Source: Bacteroidota bacterium | GTDB lineage: Bacteria; Bacteroidota; Bacteroidia; Chitinophagales; Chitinophagaceae | DNA length: 41,159 nucleotides | Direction of reading: 5' to 3' | Assembly: GCA_018268035.1 (NCBI GenBank) | Contig: JAFDXI010000123.1 | Span: forward strand, 1 to 41,159 | Part shown: positions 25,605 to 34,129 of the stretch, piece by piece | Position numbering within the stretch: the stretch's first letter is position 1 | How the letters are laid out: the number at the start of each line of letters is the position of its first letter | Made by a program: the position numbers and the translations under genes | The notes under the pieces: generated by a model | Database searches by the model: none | Seen by the model: the letters and a program-made list of their open reading frames with translations, nothing else | Told to the model about the DNA's origin: nothing

Positions 25605-27056
25605 CTATTCTTTACTTCCGGTTGGGTCTTGTCTGTTTTTTTTGAATATTCCTTTTAAGTTTTTAAAAAACCTGTAATAAAATTCTTTATTAAACAATTG
25701 CGAATCACGCATGGCTTTCGAAGTTAGAAAAATTCCAACAGGTATTAATGCAAAAGTTGAGAGCCACATACCTGTAAATACATTGGTAACACCTTCTCTC
25801 GCAAATTTTTCTCCGAATGTGTTTAATAAATGAAACAGGACAAAGAATATTACTGCAAAAACAAGTGGAGAACCCAATCCTCCTTTCCGGATGATGGAAC
25901 CCAATGGAGCGCCAATAATAAATAATACAATACATGCAATTGACAGAGTAAATTTCCTGTTCCACTCTACCCAGTTTTTGCGCAATAAATCTTGTGTGGA
26001 AGCATATTCTGCAGTTCCTAAATCTATAAATCCTTTTATTGAATTAATAACGGTTAATGACTTTTCATAATTCTGCAACATCAAAGAATCAGGAATGATA
26101 GACTCCATTTTCCTGATGGGTTTATTTTTCAAAGAATCCGGCAGATTCCAGGTGCTGTCCTGATATTTATAAAAAATGATTGCAGGCTGTAATTGTGATT
26201 TCAATTTTTCAATACTAGTTTTATTTAATTGCCGGATTGAATCAATGGAAAGGTTTAATTGGTGTACAGTTAGCATCTTAGGATCCCATTTAAATAAGCT
26301 GTCTTCCGATTTGTTCATCTTAAAACTGCTCAGGTCAAAATCAGTTTTATATTCTTTGAATCCAAGCCTGATAAATTCAGAGCTGCCACCAAACCTCCCA
26401 CCGTTTTCCTGGTATTTCCAACCATCCCGTAATATAAATTCAAGAAAGCGTTTATCAGGTGTTACTTTCATCACACCACTTTCAGCTATCATAAAATTAT
26501 CCTGTGCTTCATAATTTTTTTCATAGATCACAACATTCCTGATGGTGCTATCATCTTTTTCTTTTTTCCCAACTTTTATAACAAAGCCTTCAATTTTGTC
26601 ATAAAAAACCCCTTCTTTAATATCGAGTGCAGGCTTGGTTACAATGATGTCATATTTTAATGCATTCAGTTTCAGATTTGCCACAGGGATAATATTGTTG
26701 GCAAACAAAAAAGCAACTGCACTGATGAAAATAGAAACAATCAATAAAGGCATCATAAAACGCAACAATGGTATGCCGGCAGATTTTATCGCCACCAGTT
26801 CAAAAGATTCACCAAGGTTGCCAAATGTCATGATGGAGGATAGCAATAAAGCTAGAGGTAATGCTAATGGAACGGCTGATGCTGCAACATAAAGTATAAG
26901 CCTCAAAATGGTCAATGCATCAAGCCCTTTGCCTATCAGGTCATCAATATATAACCAGAAAAACTGCAGCACCAAAACAAAAAGTGATATCAGGAATGTT
27001 GCAACGAACGGGCCGATAAAAGCTTTAACAATAAGTTTATCGAGTTTTTTTATCAC
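25605..27056 (-). CDS. LptF/LptG family (YjgP/YjgQ) permease
   Basis: The 483-residue protein has three N-terminal membrane helices (about 15-40, 50-80, 95-120), a periplasmic beta domain (about 130-385) and three C-terminal helices (about 390-460). This matches LptF/LptG permeases, which extract lipopolysaccharide from the inner membrane with the LptB ATPase and pass it to LptC. The periplasmic part is longer than in E. coli, common in Bacteroidota. The start is GTG at 27056 with an in-frame TAA five codons upstream. It is divergent from the next gene with only 6 nt between start codons, and its -7 box lies in that gene. Confidence 0.92.
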   Translation of the reverse strand: MIKKLDKLIVKAFIGPFVATFLISLFVLVLQFFWLYIDDLIGKGLDALTILRLILYVAASAVPLALPLALLLSSIMTFGNLGESFELVAIKSAGIPLLRFMMPLLIVSIFISAVAFLFANNIIPVANLKLNALKYDIIVTKPALDIKEGVFYDKIEGFVIKVGKKEKDDSTIRNVVIYEKNYEAQDNFMIAESGVMKVTPDKRFLEFILRDGWKYQENGGRFGGSSEFIRLGFKEYKTDFDLSSFKMNKSEDSLFKWDPKMLTVHQLNLSIDSIRQLNKTSIEKLKSQLQPAIIFYKYQDSTWNLPDSLKNKPIRKMESIIPDSLMLQNYEKSLTVINSIKGFIDLGTAEYASTQDLLRKNWVEWNRKFTLSIACIVLFIIGAPLGSIIRKGGLGSPLVFAVIFFVLFHLLNTFGEKFAREGVTNVFTGMWLSTFALIPVGIFLTSKAMRDSQLFNKEFYYRFFKNLKGIFKKNRQDPTGSKE

Positions 27057-27062
27057 TTTGCA

Positions 27063-27686
27063 ATGGCTTTAATCAATAAATATATGCCTGGCACAAATGT
27101 AGAGCTTTCAAAAAATGAATCACGGTTTGTAAACAGCAGCGAATTTATTTTAACAAAGAATAGAATCATCGAAAAAGTATATAATTTATTTGGGACACTA
27201 AGTGAAAATTATAAAAATATACTTTTAGCTTACCAACCACAGTTACACAGAGAAATATTTAAGGCGCATCCTAAAATTTATAAGGGAGAAAATTATCTGC
27301 ACCTCCCCTATGTAATGATGGATTATCCACGTACTTTTTCGAAGGACGATGCTTTTGCTATCAGGAGTTTTTTTTGGTGGGGCAATTATTTCAGTATTAC
27401 GCTACAGGTATCTGGTAAATATTTTCAAACTTTTAAAAACAATATACACCATAACCTGTCATCATTGTATGAGCGCAATTTCTTTATCTGCGTGAATGAT
27501 GGGGATGTCTGGCAACACCATTTTGAAAAAGATAATTATCTGCCTTTACAAAAAGTGGATATTAATGCAATATTCAACCAGCCTTTTTTAAAGCTGGCTG
27601 CGAAAATGCCATTGAATAAATGGAACAACTCATCAAAATTTTTTATAGAAAATTATACAAGACTTCTTGAATTATTGAAAGCATAG
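27063..27686 (+). CDS. Uncharacterised 207-residue protein
   Basis: I do not recognise this family. There is no signal peptide and no long hydrophobic segment, so it is probably cytoplasmic. It is rich in aromatic residues (Phe, Tyr, Trp), with a central stretch around IRSFFWWGNYFSITLQVSG (near residue 100) and a basic C-terminal half. Codon use looks like that of the neighbours. Its position is unusual: its ATG is 6 nt from the divergent GTG of the LptF/G-like gene. It may be a lineage-specific protein related to envelope maintenance, but this rests only on location. Confidence 0.8.
   Translation: MALINKYMPGTNVELSKNESRFVNSSEFILTKNRIIEKVYNLFGTLSENYKNILLAYQPQLHREIFKAHPKIYKGENYLHLPYVMMDYPRTFSKDDAFAIRSFFWWGNYFSITLQVSGKYFQTFKNNIHHNLSSLYERNFFICVNDGDVWQHHFEKDNYLPLQKVDINAIFNQPFLKLAAKMPLNKWNNSSKFFIENYTRLLELLKA
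27094..27101 (-). promoter_or_regulatory. -7 promoter box of the LptF/G-like gene
   Basis: On the minus strand this reads TACATTTG, an exact TAnnTTTG match. It ends 37 nt before the GTG at 27056, so the start of transcription would be near 27087 and the leader about 30 nt. It lies inside the first 13 codons of the divergent gene. A -33 TTTG at the expected distance is not seen. Confidence 0.5.
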
Positions 27687-27800
27687 GTTAATCTTCTATA
27701 CATATTGATATAAAAATTCAAAACAAATGCTGAAAATCTTTTTCCGGATAGAAAATAAACCGGCAGAGAATAATAAAGAAAGTCTATTGATTAAGAGATA

Positions 27801-28181
27801 TTAGTTACCCAATCGGTGAAACAAATCTTTCACTTGTGTTTCCCACAGCCTTGACTGATCTTTAATATCACTTTTCTCAGCAAAATCTTTTACAATCAAA
27901 ATTGTCTGGTTAGTTATCTCTGTTTTTTCAATACAGAACTCGAAGTATTCATCTTTGGGTGCAGTTTGCCAATGAAAACGGATAAATTTATCCAGCTCAG
28001 AATCTACTACATCTGCTTTTTCCTGTGAGCCATTCCAAGAGAAAATAAACACATTATCTCGTTCATCTACTTTATCAGCAAACCATTCTCCTAACCCGGC
28101 GGGGGTTGATAAAAATCCGTATAAAATACTGGGTGAGCATCTTACGGGGTATTCAAGTGTAAATAATTGTTTTTTTGGCAT
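27801..28181 (-). CDS. START-like domain protein
   Basis: The 126-residue protein is a complete single-domain member of the START-like (SRPBCC/AHSA1-related) fold family common in Bacteroidota. It shows the expected opening strand (LFTLEYPVRCSPSILYGFLSTPAGLGEWFADKV), central strands ending in RFHWQTAPKDEYFEF and a long C-terminal helix (WETQVKDLFHRL). These proteins bind hydrophobic ligands in an internal cavity; the ligand is unknown. It is 92 nt upstream of aroE's stop region on the same strand and is expressed after it or alone. Confidence 0.85.
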   Translation of the reverse strand: MPKKQLFTLEYPVRCSPSILYGFLSTPAGLGEWFADKVDERDNVFIFSWNGSQEKADVVDSELDKFIRFHWQTAPKDEYFEFCIEKTEITNQTILIVKDFAEKSDIKDQSRLWETQVKDLFHRLGN

Positions 28182-28273
28182 TGTCCTGCTTTAATTACGC
28201 TAATCACAAGCTGCAATAATATTAAATTATTGTCACCACAAAAATTTTTTTAATTATTCTGTCTTATATCTTT

Positions 28274-29026
28274 TCAACCAATGAATGACGAATCATGTTC
28301 ATTCCATATTTTCCAGTTTTCTTCTGCTTGCATTTCCAGCATATCCAAACCATTTTGGAATGTGGCTCCTGCTCTTTTTCCATATTGTAAAAAGCGGGTT
28401 AGGGGCGGATTATATACCAGGTCAAAGAGATAATTGGATTTGTTGATAAATTGATATGGCAAAACAGGAGCATCATCAATGTTGGGAAAAGTACCCAATG
28501 GAGTACAATTGATGATGATATTGTAATGATGGAATATCTCTTCCTGCAAGTCATCATAAATGATGGTATTGGCAGCTTCATTTCTTGAAACAAACAAATA
28601 TTCAATACCCATCTTTTGCAAAACAAATTCTACAGCCATTGAAGCGCCTCCTGTACCCAATATCAAAGCCTTTTTATGGTGTGGCTGCAGTTTTTTAATA
28701 AATGACTTTTCAAAACCGATAATATCAGTATTATGTCCTGATTTTTTGCCCTTATTTATTCTTATACAATTGCAGGCATTTATTTGCTGTACAGTTTCAC
28801 TGAGTTGATCGAGATATGGGATTATTGATTTTTTGTAAGGAATGGTAACTGCCAAACCTTGCAAAGAAGGTTCATTTGAAAAGATTGTTTCCACATCTTC
28901 AATTTGGGGAATAGAATAGTTGACAAAATCAGCATCAGCAATGTGCTCCCTTTCAAATTTTTCTGAAAAATATTTTTGGGAAAATGAATGGGAAAGCGGG
29001 AAGCCAATCAAACCATACCTGCGCAT
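28274..29026 (-). CDS. aroE: Shikimate dehydrogenase
   Basis: AroE reduces 3-dehydroshikimate to shikimate with NADPH in aromatic amino-acid synthesis. The 250-residue protein has the N-terminal substrate domain (GLIGFPLSHSFSQKYF; conserved SxS), the catalytic lysine in TIPYKKSI, NTDIIGFEKS with the catalytic Asp, the Rossmann loop LGTGGASMAVE and INCTPLGTFPN. Length is near the usual 260-290 residues. It starts 2 nt after the stop of the phosphosulfolactate synthase-like gene and is therefore translated with it; both pathways draw on phosphoenolpyruvate, since that is the substrate of the upstream enzyme and of EPSP synthase. Confidence 0.95.
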   Translation of the reverse strand: MRRYGLIGFPLSHSFSQKYFSEKFEREHIADADFVNYSIPQIEDVETIFSNEPSLQGLAVTIPYKKSIIPYLDQLSETVQQINACNCIRINKGKKSGHNTDIIGFEKSFIKKLQPHHKKALILGTGGASMAVEFVLQKMGIEYLFVSRNEAANTIIYDDLQEEIFHHYNIIINCTPLGTFPNIDDAPVLPYQFINKSNYLFDLVYNPPLTRFLQYGKRAGATFQNGLDMLEMQAEENWKIWNEHDSSFIG

Positions 29027-29028
29027 GA

Positions 29029-29796
29029 TTAATTTGCTTTGTTCAGGTATAAATGAAAAGTATCGCCTCTCAAACCCACACGCATAGCTTCCAAAGGTAT
29101 TACTTCGGTGGGTGCTATATTTCCAAGATTTACATTACAGCCCAGTAATTCAAGAAAATACAATTGCTGTCCTTTTTGCGGAGCTTCCCATATAACTTTT
29201 TCTGCAGGTATTTGAGTTAATATTTCCTGGACCAAACCTTGCCTTACTTCACCAGAGCCACGATATAATCCCACATTACCTGCTTCACGGGCTTCAGCAA
29301 TTACATATGCCGAACCTGCATTCAATTCGGCTTTCATCAATTCAATCCATTTGTATGGGGGAAAAATATTGGTTTCATCTTTAGACCCCACTTCACTTAA
29401 TACTGTACCATATTTAGTAAGCTTTTCTATATAACCGCATTTTTCTGCATGTGGTATAGTGATTGATCCATCACTTACTTCCATGTAACTGATGTTATAA
29501 GTTTTGCATACATCTATATAGTCATTAAACTGGTTTCGGATCAGAAAAGCTTCAAATAAGGTACCACCAAAATATACCGGGATGTTATAAGACTGATATA
29601 CTTCAATTTTTTCTTTCAGGTTTGGCGTAACGAAGGATGTACCAAAACCCAGTTTTAAAATATCAACATGCGGGTGGGCAATACTTAAAAAATTTTTTGC
29701 TTCTTCCACACTAAGTCCCTTATCCATAACCATTGTAACACCACTAACTCTTGGCTTCTTGTTTCTGTCGGGGATCTGACTAAGATTAAAATTCAT
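29029..29796 (-). CDS. Phosphosulfolactate synthase family protein (ComA-like)
   Basis: The 255-residue protein belongs to the ComA family (PF02679), a TIM-barrel enzyme that adds sulfite to phosphoenolpyruvate to give (R)-2-phospho-3-sulfolactate. Family stretches are visible: VSGVTMVMDKGLSVEEA at the start, DILKLGFGTSF, VYFGGTLFEAF, YMEVSDGSITIP and the final GLRGDTFHLYL. In methanogens this starts coenzyme M synthesis; in bacteria it feeds sulfolactate or cysteate. In this phylum a likely use is cysteate for sulfonolipids, but this is inferred. It is followed by aroE 2 nt later. A -7 box is found just upstream of its ATG. Confidence 0.9.
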   Translation of the reverse strand: MNFNLSQIPDRNKKPRVSGVTMVMDKGLSVEEAKNFLSIAHPHVDILKLGFGTSFVTPNLKEKIEVYQSYNIPVYFGGTLFEAFLIRNQFNDYIDVCKTYNISYMEVSDGSITIPHAEKCGYIEKLTKYGTVLSEVGSKDETNIFPPYKWIELMKAELNAGSAYVIAEAREAGNVGLYRGSGEVRQGLVQEILTQIPAEKVIWEAPQKGQQLYFLELLGCNVNLGNIAPTEVIPLEAMRVGLRGDTFHLYLNKAN

Positions 29797-29815
29797 GTAA
29801 ATATTTTTGCAGCTG

Positions 29816-29823
29816 CAAAAGTA
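29816..29823 (-). promoter_or_regulatory. -7 promoter box of the phosphosulfolactate synthase/aroE operon
   Basis: The minus strand reads TACTTTTG, matching TAnnTTTG exactly, and ends 19 nt before the ATG at 29796. No good -33 element is present at 17-21 nt, so the promoter is supported by the -7 box and spacing only. Confidence 0.45.
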
Positions 29824-29863
29824 AGAATATGCAAAGTATTCTGAGCCTTACTGATAAATGTTA

Positions 29864-31294
29864 TTATTTATTTCTCTTTGTCTTCCTGTACCGGGCAATC
29901 AAATCAACTACTGCAGTGTTTTGAAAAATTGCAGGATTTAATTCTATAAAGTTTTTTACCAGTTTTGGCGCTTTCTTCAAACCTGCTTCCAGTTGCAGCA
30001 ATGCTTCTTTTGCTTTACCTGAGGCAAACAATACCGCACTAAATAAAAAATTAATCAATGGTTTATCTTCGGTAACTTTTAATGCAACATGGCATTGTTG
30101 AATGGCTTCATCAAAATGCTTCGACTTATACAAGCAAGTAATTAATTCTTTCCATCCAAGTATATTTTTTGGTCTGCTCCTAACTGCCATACTAAAGTGA
30201 TGAACAGCATCTTTAAAATTTTGTTGTTCTAAGAAACATTGCCCCAAAGCAATATTGTAATCAGGAATATTTTTATGTATGCGCAAAGCAGTTTCTAATT
30301 GGTCAATTGCTTTATCCCATTTTTTTTCATTGATATAGGTGAGGGCAATTTTATAATGAAGCTTACTATCGCCGGCATTGATATGACTGGCCTTTCTGTA
30401 ATTAAACCTTGCAGTTGCATATTTTCCAAGCTTATGATAACAATGCCCAATAGCCTCAAAGATTACATCTTCTGGTCTTGTCAGCTCACCTACTTTTTCC
30501 AAAACCTCTATTGCTTCCCTGTATTTTCGGAGCCTGATATAGGCATCACCAATATTGCGATAAGCATAATCAAATTTGTCATTTATAGCAATGGCATATT
30601 GATAAGCATCAATTGCTTTTTCATATAATTTCAACCCCTGATATGCAGAGCCGAGATTAAACCAGGCCAATTCTGAATAGGGCTGTTCATCTATAATTTT
30701 TTGATGCAATCTTATGCTTTCTTCATTTCTGCCTGTAAAATCTGTCCAAAAACAAATCTTGTACAAAGCTTCTTCATTGGCGGGTTCCATTTCCAGTACC
30801 AGCTTCAGACAATCAAATACTTTTTCAAAATTTTCATAATCATCATACACATCAGCCAGTTCAAACAGGAGATCAATCTTTTCTTCTCCTTCAAAAATCA
30901 GCAAGGCCTCTTCCAGCAAGGCAGCAGCCTGTTCGTGCAAATCAAGTGCAAGAAAAGCATCAGTACGTAATATATATATATCTATATTTTCGCTTTCATA
31001 CAGTTCAGCCTGCCTAAGAATATCAAGCGCTTCATTATACCGATGTGTTGCAATCAGTAAGTCAGCTTTTTTAATTAACATCCCTCCTGAATACGGGAAA
31101 TAATCCAAAGCAGTTTCAGTAATTTCAAGTGCTTTATAAAAATCATTTTTATCATTAAAATGTAAAATGAGTATTTCGAATGATTCCTCATCAAGAAAAG
31201 ATGATTTTTTACCAGACCGAAGATCTTCATATTGCCTGATCAGGTCATCCATCTCATCAGCATTTTCGCTAAACGAATGTTCGTGCATAGGCAT
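29864..31294 (-). CDS. Tetratricopeptide repeat protein
   Basis: The 476-residue protein is almost wholly TPR units of 34 residues from about residue 35 to 450, with typical motifs such as AWFNLGSAYQGLKLYEKAIDAYQYAIAIN shortened into AYRNIGDAYIRLRKYREAI. There is no signal peptide or membrane helix, so it is likely cytoplasmic and acts as a protein-binding scaffold; partners are unknown. A second in-frame ATG at codon 3 is an alternative start. The gene is transcribed divergently from the small secreted protein at 31408 across a 113-nt gap. Confidence 0.9.
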   Translation of the reverse strand: MPMHEHSFSENADEMDDLIRQYEDLRSGKKSSFLDEESFEILILHFNDKNDFYKALEITETALDYFPYSGGMLIKKADLLIATHRYNEALDILRQAELYESENIDIYILRTDAFLALDLHEQAAALLEEALLIFEGEEKIDLLFELADVYDDYENFEKVFDCLKLVLEMEPANEEALYKICFWTDFTGRNEESIRLHQKIIDEQPYSELAWFNLGSAYQGLKLYEKAIDAYQYAIAINDKFDYAYRNIGDAYIRLRKYREAIEVLEKVGELTRPEDVIFEAIGHCYHKLGKYATARFNYRKASHINAGDSKLHYKIALTYINEKKWDKAIDQLETALRIHKNIPDYNIALGQCFLEQQNFKDAVHHFSMAVRSRPKNILGWKELITCLYKSKHFDEAIQQCHVALKVTEDKPLINFLFSAVLFASGKAKEALLQLEAGLKKAPKLVKNFIELNPAIFQNTAVVDLIARYRKTKRNK

Positions 31295-31394
31295 AAAGGT
31301 TGTGGAAAGATATAGAACGAAAATAATTTTTCCAATTTCTGTAACAATTCTTTATTAAAAACGTTATTAAAAAGTATATTTCATGTTAAAGTTG

Positions 31395-31402
31395 TATATT
31401 TG
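31395..31402 (+). promoter_or_regulatory. -7 promoter box only 5 nt before the start codon
   Basis: TATATTTG is an exact TAnnTTTG match and is separated from the ATG at 31408 by five bases (CAGCG). Transcription would begin at or within about two nucleotides of the start codon, giving a leaderless mRNA. No -33 TTTG is seen at the usual spacing, and an upstream alternative start is absent. Confidence 0.55.
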
Positions 31403-31407
31403 CAGCG

Positions 31408-31770
31408 ATGAACAAACTATTATCTCCTAAAAAGGCTCTTTTGTTACTGGGTTTTGCACTCAGCATCAATACTTTTGCTTCATTTATAGATAATGGTTCT
31501 GCTACCAAAAAGAAAAAAGATACCATCAATTTCAGTCTGAAAAACTTTAACCGAAACTCATTTCAACAATCAGCATACCCTGGCTTTAGGTTATCTGGTT
31601 TTCAGTTCAAAGGTTCAACAGATATTTACCAGTATAATACTAAAAATGCAATTGTTGGACAAACATTTCTAAAGATGGAAAAAGGAAATACCACTTATGT
31701 ATTTCCTTACAAATACAAAGTAAAAGTTCCATTTTTTAAAACACCTACCCAACCAAACGGTTTAAATTAA
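31408..31770 (+). CDS. Small secreted protein of unknown function
   Basis: The 120-residue protein has a signal peptide (KALLLLGFALSINTFASF, cleavage near residue 25). The mature part is basic and rich in Lys, Phe, Tyr, Asn and Gln; short strands such as FRLSGFQFKGSTDIYQY and TYVFPYKYKVKVPFF suggest a compact beta fold. No known family was recognised. The stop codon is one base away from the stop of the convergent GLPGLI-like gene, within a 14-nt palindrome. It has an exact -7 promoter box five nucleotides from the start. Confidence 0.8.
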   Translation: MNKLLSPKKALLLLGFALSINTFASFIDNGSATKKKKDTINFSLKNFNRNSFQQSAYPGFRLSGFQFKGSTDIYQYNTKNAIVGQTFLKMEKGNTTYVFPYKYKVKVPFFKTPTQPNGLN

Positions 31771-31771
31771 T

Positions 31772-32389
31772 TTAATTCGTAATCAAGCGGTATCCTTTTA
31801 CAGAAATTTCAAATTGTGCAGATGGCACAGGATCAAAGTTTATTTTATCTGCTCTATAAATGATTTCGCCTTCTTTTTTATCAGTAGATTGAAACTCCAG
31901 AACAAGCCCATGAACATTTTTGAATAAAAAAGGGTTTTCATCTATAGAAGGTATGAATGAAGGGGTAAAATAAATTGTATAGACATCACCATTCGTTAAC
32001 CTCAATACAGCTTCCTCACAGGAATAATTTAGAATAGACTTAGATTTTCCAGTTAAAGAGATAGTAGCATCTTTAAACTTTTCATTTTTTTTTCTCCAGT
32101 CATCTTCATTATAATAAGAAATATACTTTGACTGGCCAATATTTTTCATGACAGTTGCTTTGCCTTCCCGGCTGTCATATAAAACAGTTTGACTAAATTT
32201 TGGAGTGATAAGATCTGTACGAATATCCTTCCCTTTGATATAAACAACCTTTGAACCAGATGTGATTTGATTACCATCAACTGTCTGTAATATTGTGTAA
32301 GTGATAGTGCCATCTGCAATAATTTTTGGCGCCTGGGCATTAACCAAAGAACAAAAACAAACAAATAAAAAAGTTGTGATAATATTCAT
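31772..32389 (-). CDS. GLPGLI-like secreted protein
   Basis: The 205-residue protein has a signal peptide (FVCFCSLVNAQ, cleavage near 19), then a domain that begins GTITYTI and has the end motif KNVHGLVLEFQ, a degenerate form of the GLPGLI/DUF4412-type motif found in Bacteroidota periplasmic proteins. A single conserved cysteine is in NYSCEEAVLRL. These proteins have a lipoprotein-carrier-like beta fold, but their role is not established. The gene converges on the small secreted protein with only one base between the stop codons. Confidence 0.75.
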   Translation of the reverse strand: MNIITTFLFVCFCSLVNAQAPKIIADGTITYTILQTVDGNQITSGSKVVYIKGKDIRTDLITPKFSQTVLYDSREGKATVMKNIGQSKYISYYNEDDWRKKNEKFKDATISLTGKSKSILNYSCEEAVLRLTNGDVYTIYFTPSFIPSIDENPFLFKNVHGLVLEFQSTDKKEGEIIYRADKINFDPVPSAQFEISVKGYRLITN

Positions 32390-32509
32390 TCCAATTCAAT
32401 TGCAGAATGCAAATTAAGAAACATGCAATTATATTTCAATTTATAAAATACAGATTAATCATTTCTTAAACTTTTGGATAAATAATATCTTCGGTTATTA
32501 TTTGATACA

Positions 32510-33208
32510 ATGACACAAGAGAAAATTGCTGATGGCAATATTTTTTTAAAGCTGCATCCCATACATCGTTTGTTAATTAGTTTGGCATTTAGTATCGCAG
32601 TTTATTTTATCGTACTGCCATTAAAATTACCTGCGTTGATTGTAGCCATGCTTTTATGGAATGTTTTTGCAATAGCATATTTGTTATTATGTTGGATTGT
32701 TTTATTGAAAAGGCCCGTATCACAGATCAGGCAACTGGCAAAAAATGATGATGGCAGTGTTTTGTATGTGTATATGTTGATAGTCATTTCATCTTTTGCA
32801 AGCATGGTTACTGTGTTGTTACTTGTTATTTCAAAAAATGATAACCTGATACAGAATGTATTTTATATCCCTGATGCAATAGCAGGTATATTATTAAGCT
32901 GGATAATGGTACATACAATTTATACATTTCATTATGCACACTTATATTATGGAGATAGTAAAAAATTTCCGGGAAAGGACAGTTTCGGGCTTGAGTTTCC
33001 AGGTAATGAAGCCGAAAAATATCAACCTGATTACCTTGATTTTGCATATTTCGCTTTTGTCATTGGATGTACTTTCCAGGTTTCAGATATTGAAATTTCC
33101 TCTCCAACCATCAGGCGTATAGTATTAGGACATGGATTGATATCTTTTTGCCTGAATACATTTGTTGTTGCCCTGACCATTAATCTGATTGCAGGTTTAT
33201 CAAAATGA
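32510..33208 (+). CDS. DUF1345 membrane protein
   Basis: The 232-residue protein has about six membrane helices (near 18-38, 42-64, 88-110, 122-145, 175-195, 203-226). The conserved family features include LHPIHRLLISL near the start, the charged loop after helix 2 and CTFQVSDIEISSPTIRR between helices 5 and 6. DUF1345 proteins have no proven function. Its TGA overlaps the ATG of the next gene (ATGA), so they are translated as a pair. Confidence 0.92.
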   Translation: MTQEKIADGNIFLKLHPIHRLLISLAFSIAVYFIVLPLKLPALIVAMLLWNVFAIAYLLLCWIVLLKRPVSQIRQLAKNDDGSVLYVYMLIVISSFASMVTVLLLVISKNDNLIQNVFYIPDAIAGILLSWIMVHTIYTFHYAHLYYGDSKKFPGKDSFGLEFPGNEAEKYQPDYLDFAYFAFVIGCTFQVSDIEISSPTIRRIVLGHGLISFCLNTFVVALTINLIAGLSK

Positions 33209-34062
33209 ATACGGCGATACATTTATTCAGCATGAAAATTAAACGAATAATAGCGGGTATTGTATTCATTATCATTTTTACATCTCATGCTTCATCTCAA
33301 AATCATGAACCAGCATTTAAAGTAATTGCATTTTATACTGCGAAAGAAGATCTTGCACACATCAGCTTTGTACACAATGCCAACAACTGGTTTTCAATAT
33401 TGGCCAAACAATACAATTTCAAATACGATTCTACCAACGACTGGCATAACCTCAATGAAAATTTTTTAAATCAATACCAGATAGTGATTTTTTTAGACAG
33501 CAGGCCTGATGATTCTTTGCAAAGAATTGCGTTTAAAAATTACATGAGGCATGGTGGTGCATGGATGGGTTTTCATTTCGCAGCATTTGCTTTAACACCT
33601 TCCGATTATCCGCAAAACTGGAATTGGTATCACAATGAATTTCTTGGCAGTGGTGAATATAAAAGTAACACATGGCATCCCACATCAGCCATTCTGAGAG
33701 TAGAAGATTCAACATACCCGGTAACAAAAGGCATTCCACATACTTTTAAATCTGCACCCAATGAATGGTACAGATGGGAAAATGATCTCACCAAAAATCC
33801 TTCAATAAAAATATTATTGTCTATTGACTCATCAAGTTTTCCATTAGGCAATGGGCCAAAACAATCTGAAATATGGCACAGCGGTTATTACCCGGTAGTA
33901 TGGACAAACACCAAATACAAAATGGTATATTTCAACATGGGGCATAACGACATGGACTATGATGGAGGCACCAACAGACAACTCTCCAACACATTCGATA
34001 ATGCTACACAAAACCAGCTTATCATTAATGCACTGTTGTGGTTAGGTGGAAGAAAAAATTAA
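33205..34062 (+). CDS. ThuA-like domain secreted protein
   Basis: The 285-residue protein has a signal peptide (GIVFIIIFTSHASS, cleavage near residue 30) followed by a ThuA-like (trehalose-utilisation type) class I glutamine-amidotransferase-like domain. Conserved features include VIAFYTAKEDLAHISF, GGAWMGFHFAAFAL, WHSGYYPVVWTN and VYFNMGHNDMDYDG. In this family the catalytic cysteine is usually missing, as it is here; it probably binds or processes sugars. The first ATG overlaps the DUF1345 stop (ATGA). A second ATG at codon 10 gives a more compact signal peptide. Confidence 0.88.
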   Translation: MNTAIHLFSMKIKRIIAGIVFIIIFTSHASSQNHEPAFKVIAFYTAKEDLAHISFVHNANNWFSILAKQYNFKYDSTNDWHNLNENFLNQYQIVIFLDSRPDDSLQRIAFKNYMRHGGAWMGFHFAAFALTPSDYPQNWNWYHNEFLGSGEYKSNTWHPTSAILRVEDSTYPVTKGIPHTFKSAPNEWYRWENDLTKNPSIKILLSIDSSSFPLGNGPKQSEIWHSGYYPVVWTNTKYKMVYFNMGHNDMDYDGGTNRQLSNTFDNATQNQLIINALLWLGGRKN

Positions 34063-34108
34063 GTCAGAAAAGATGAATATGCCATGTTTATTTTTTCTTG
34101 AAAAATAA

Positions 34109-34124
34109 AAGGGCCGGAGCCCTT
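34109..34124 (-). terminator. Intrinsic terminator of the DinB-like gene
   Basis: On the minus strand a hairpin with six-base arms (AAGGGC and GCCCTT), a four-base loop and a tail TTTTATTTTT follows the gene's stop codon by 5 nt. The stem contains four G:C pairs. It lies between the convergent ThuA-like and DinB-like genes, and the T-run is on the DinB side, so its orientation is clear. Confidence 0.75.
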
Positions 34125-34129
34125 AGATA

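Noticed and set aside
31763-31778. AT-only palindrome between two convergent stops as a terminator
   Set aside because: TTAAATTAATTTAA is a perfect palindrome but contains no G:C pair and has no loop; it may be chance from two TAA stops.
32469-32504. Promoter of the DUF1345 gene with TTTG and ATTATTTG
   Set aside because: The spacing (20 nt) is right, but the -7 box mismatches the consensus at its first two bases, so support is too weak to list.
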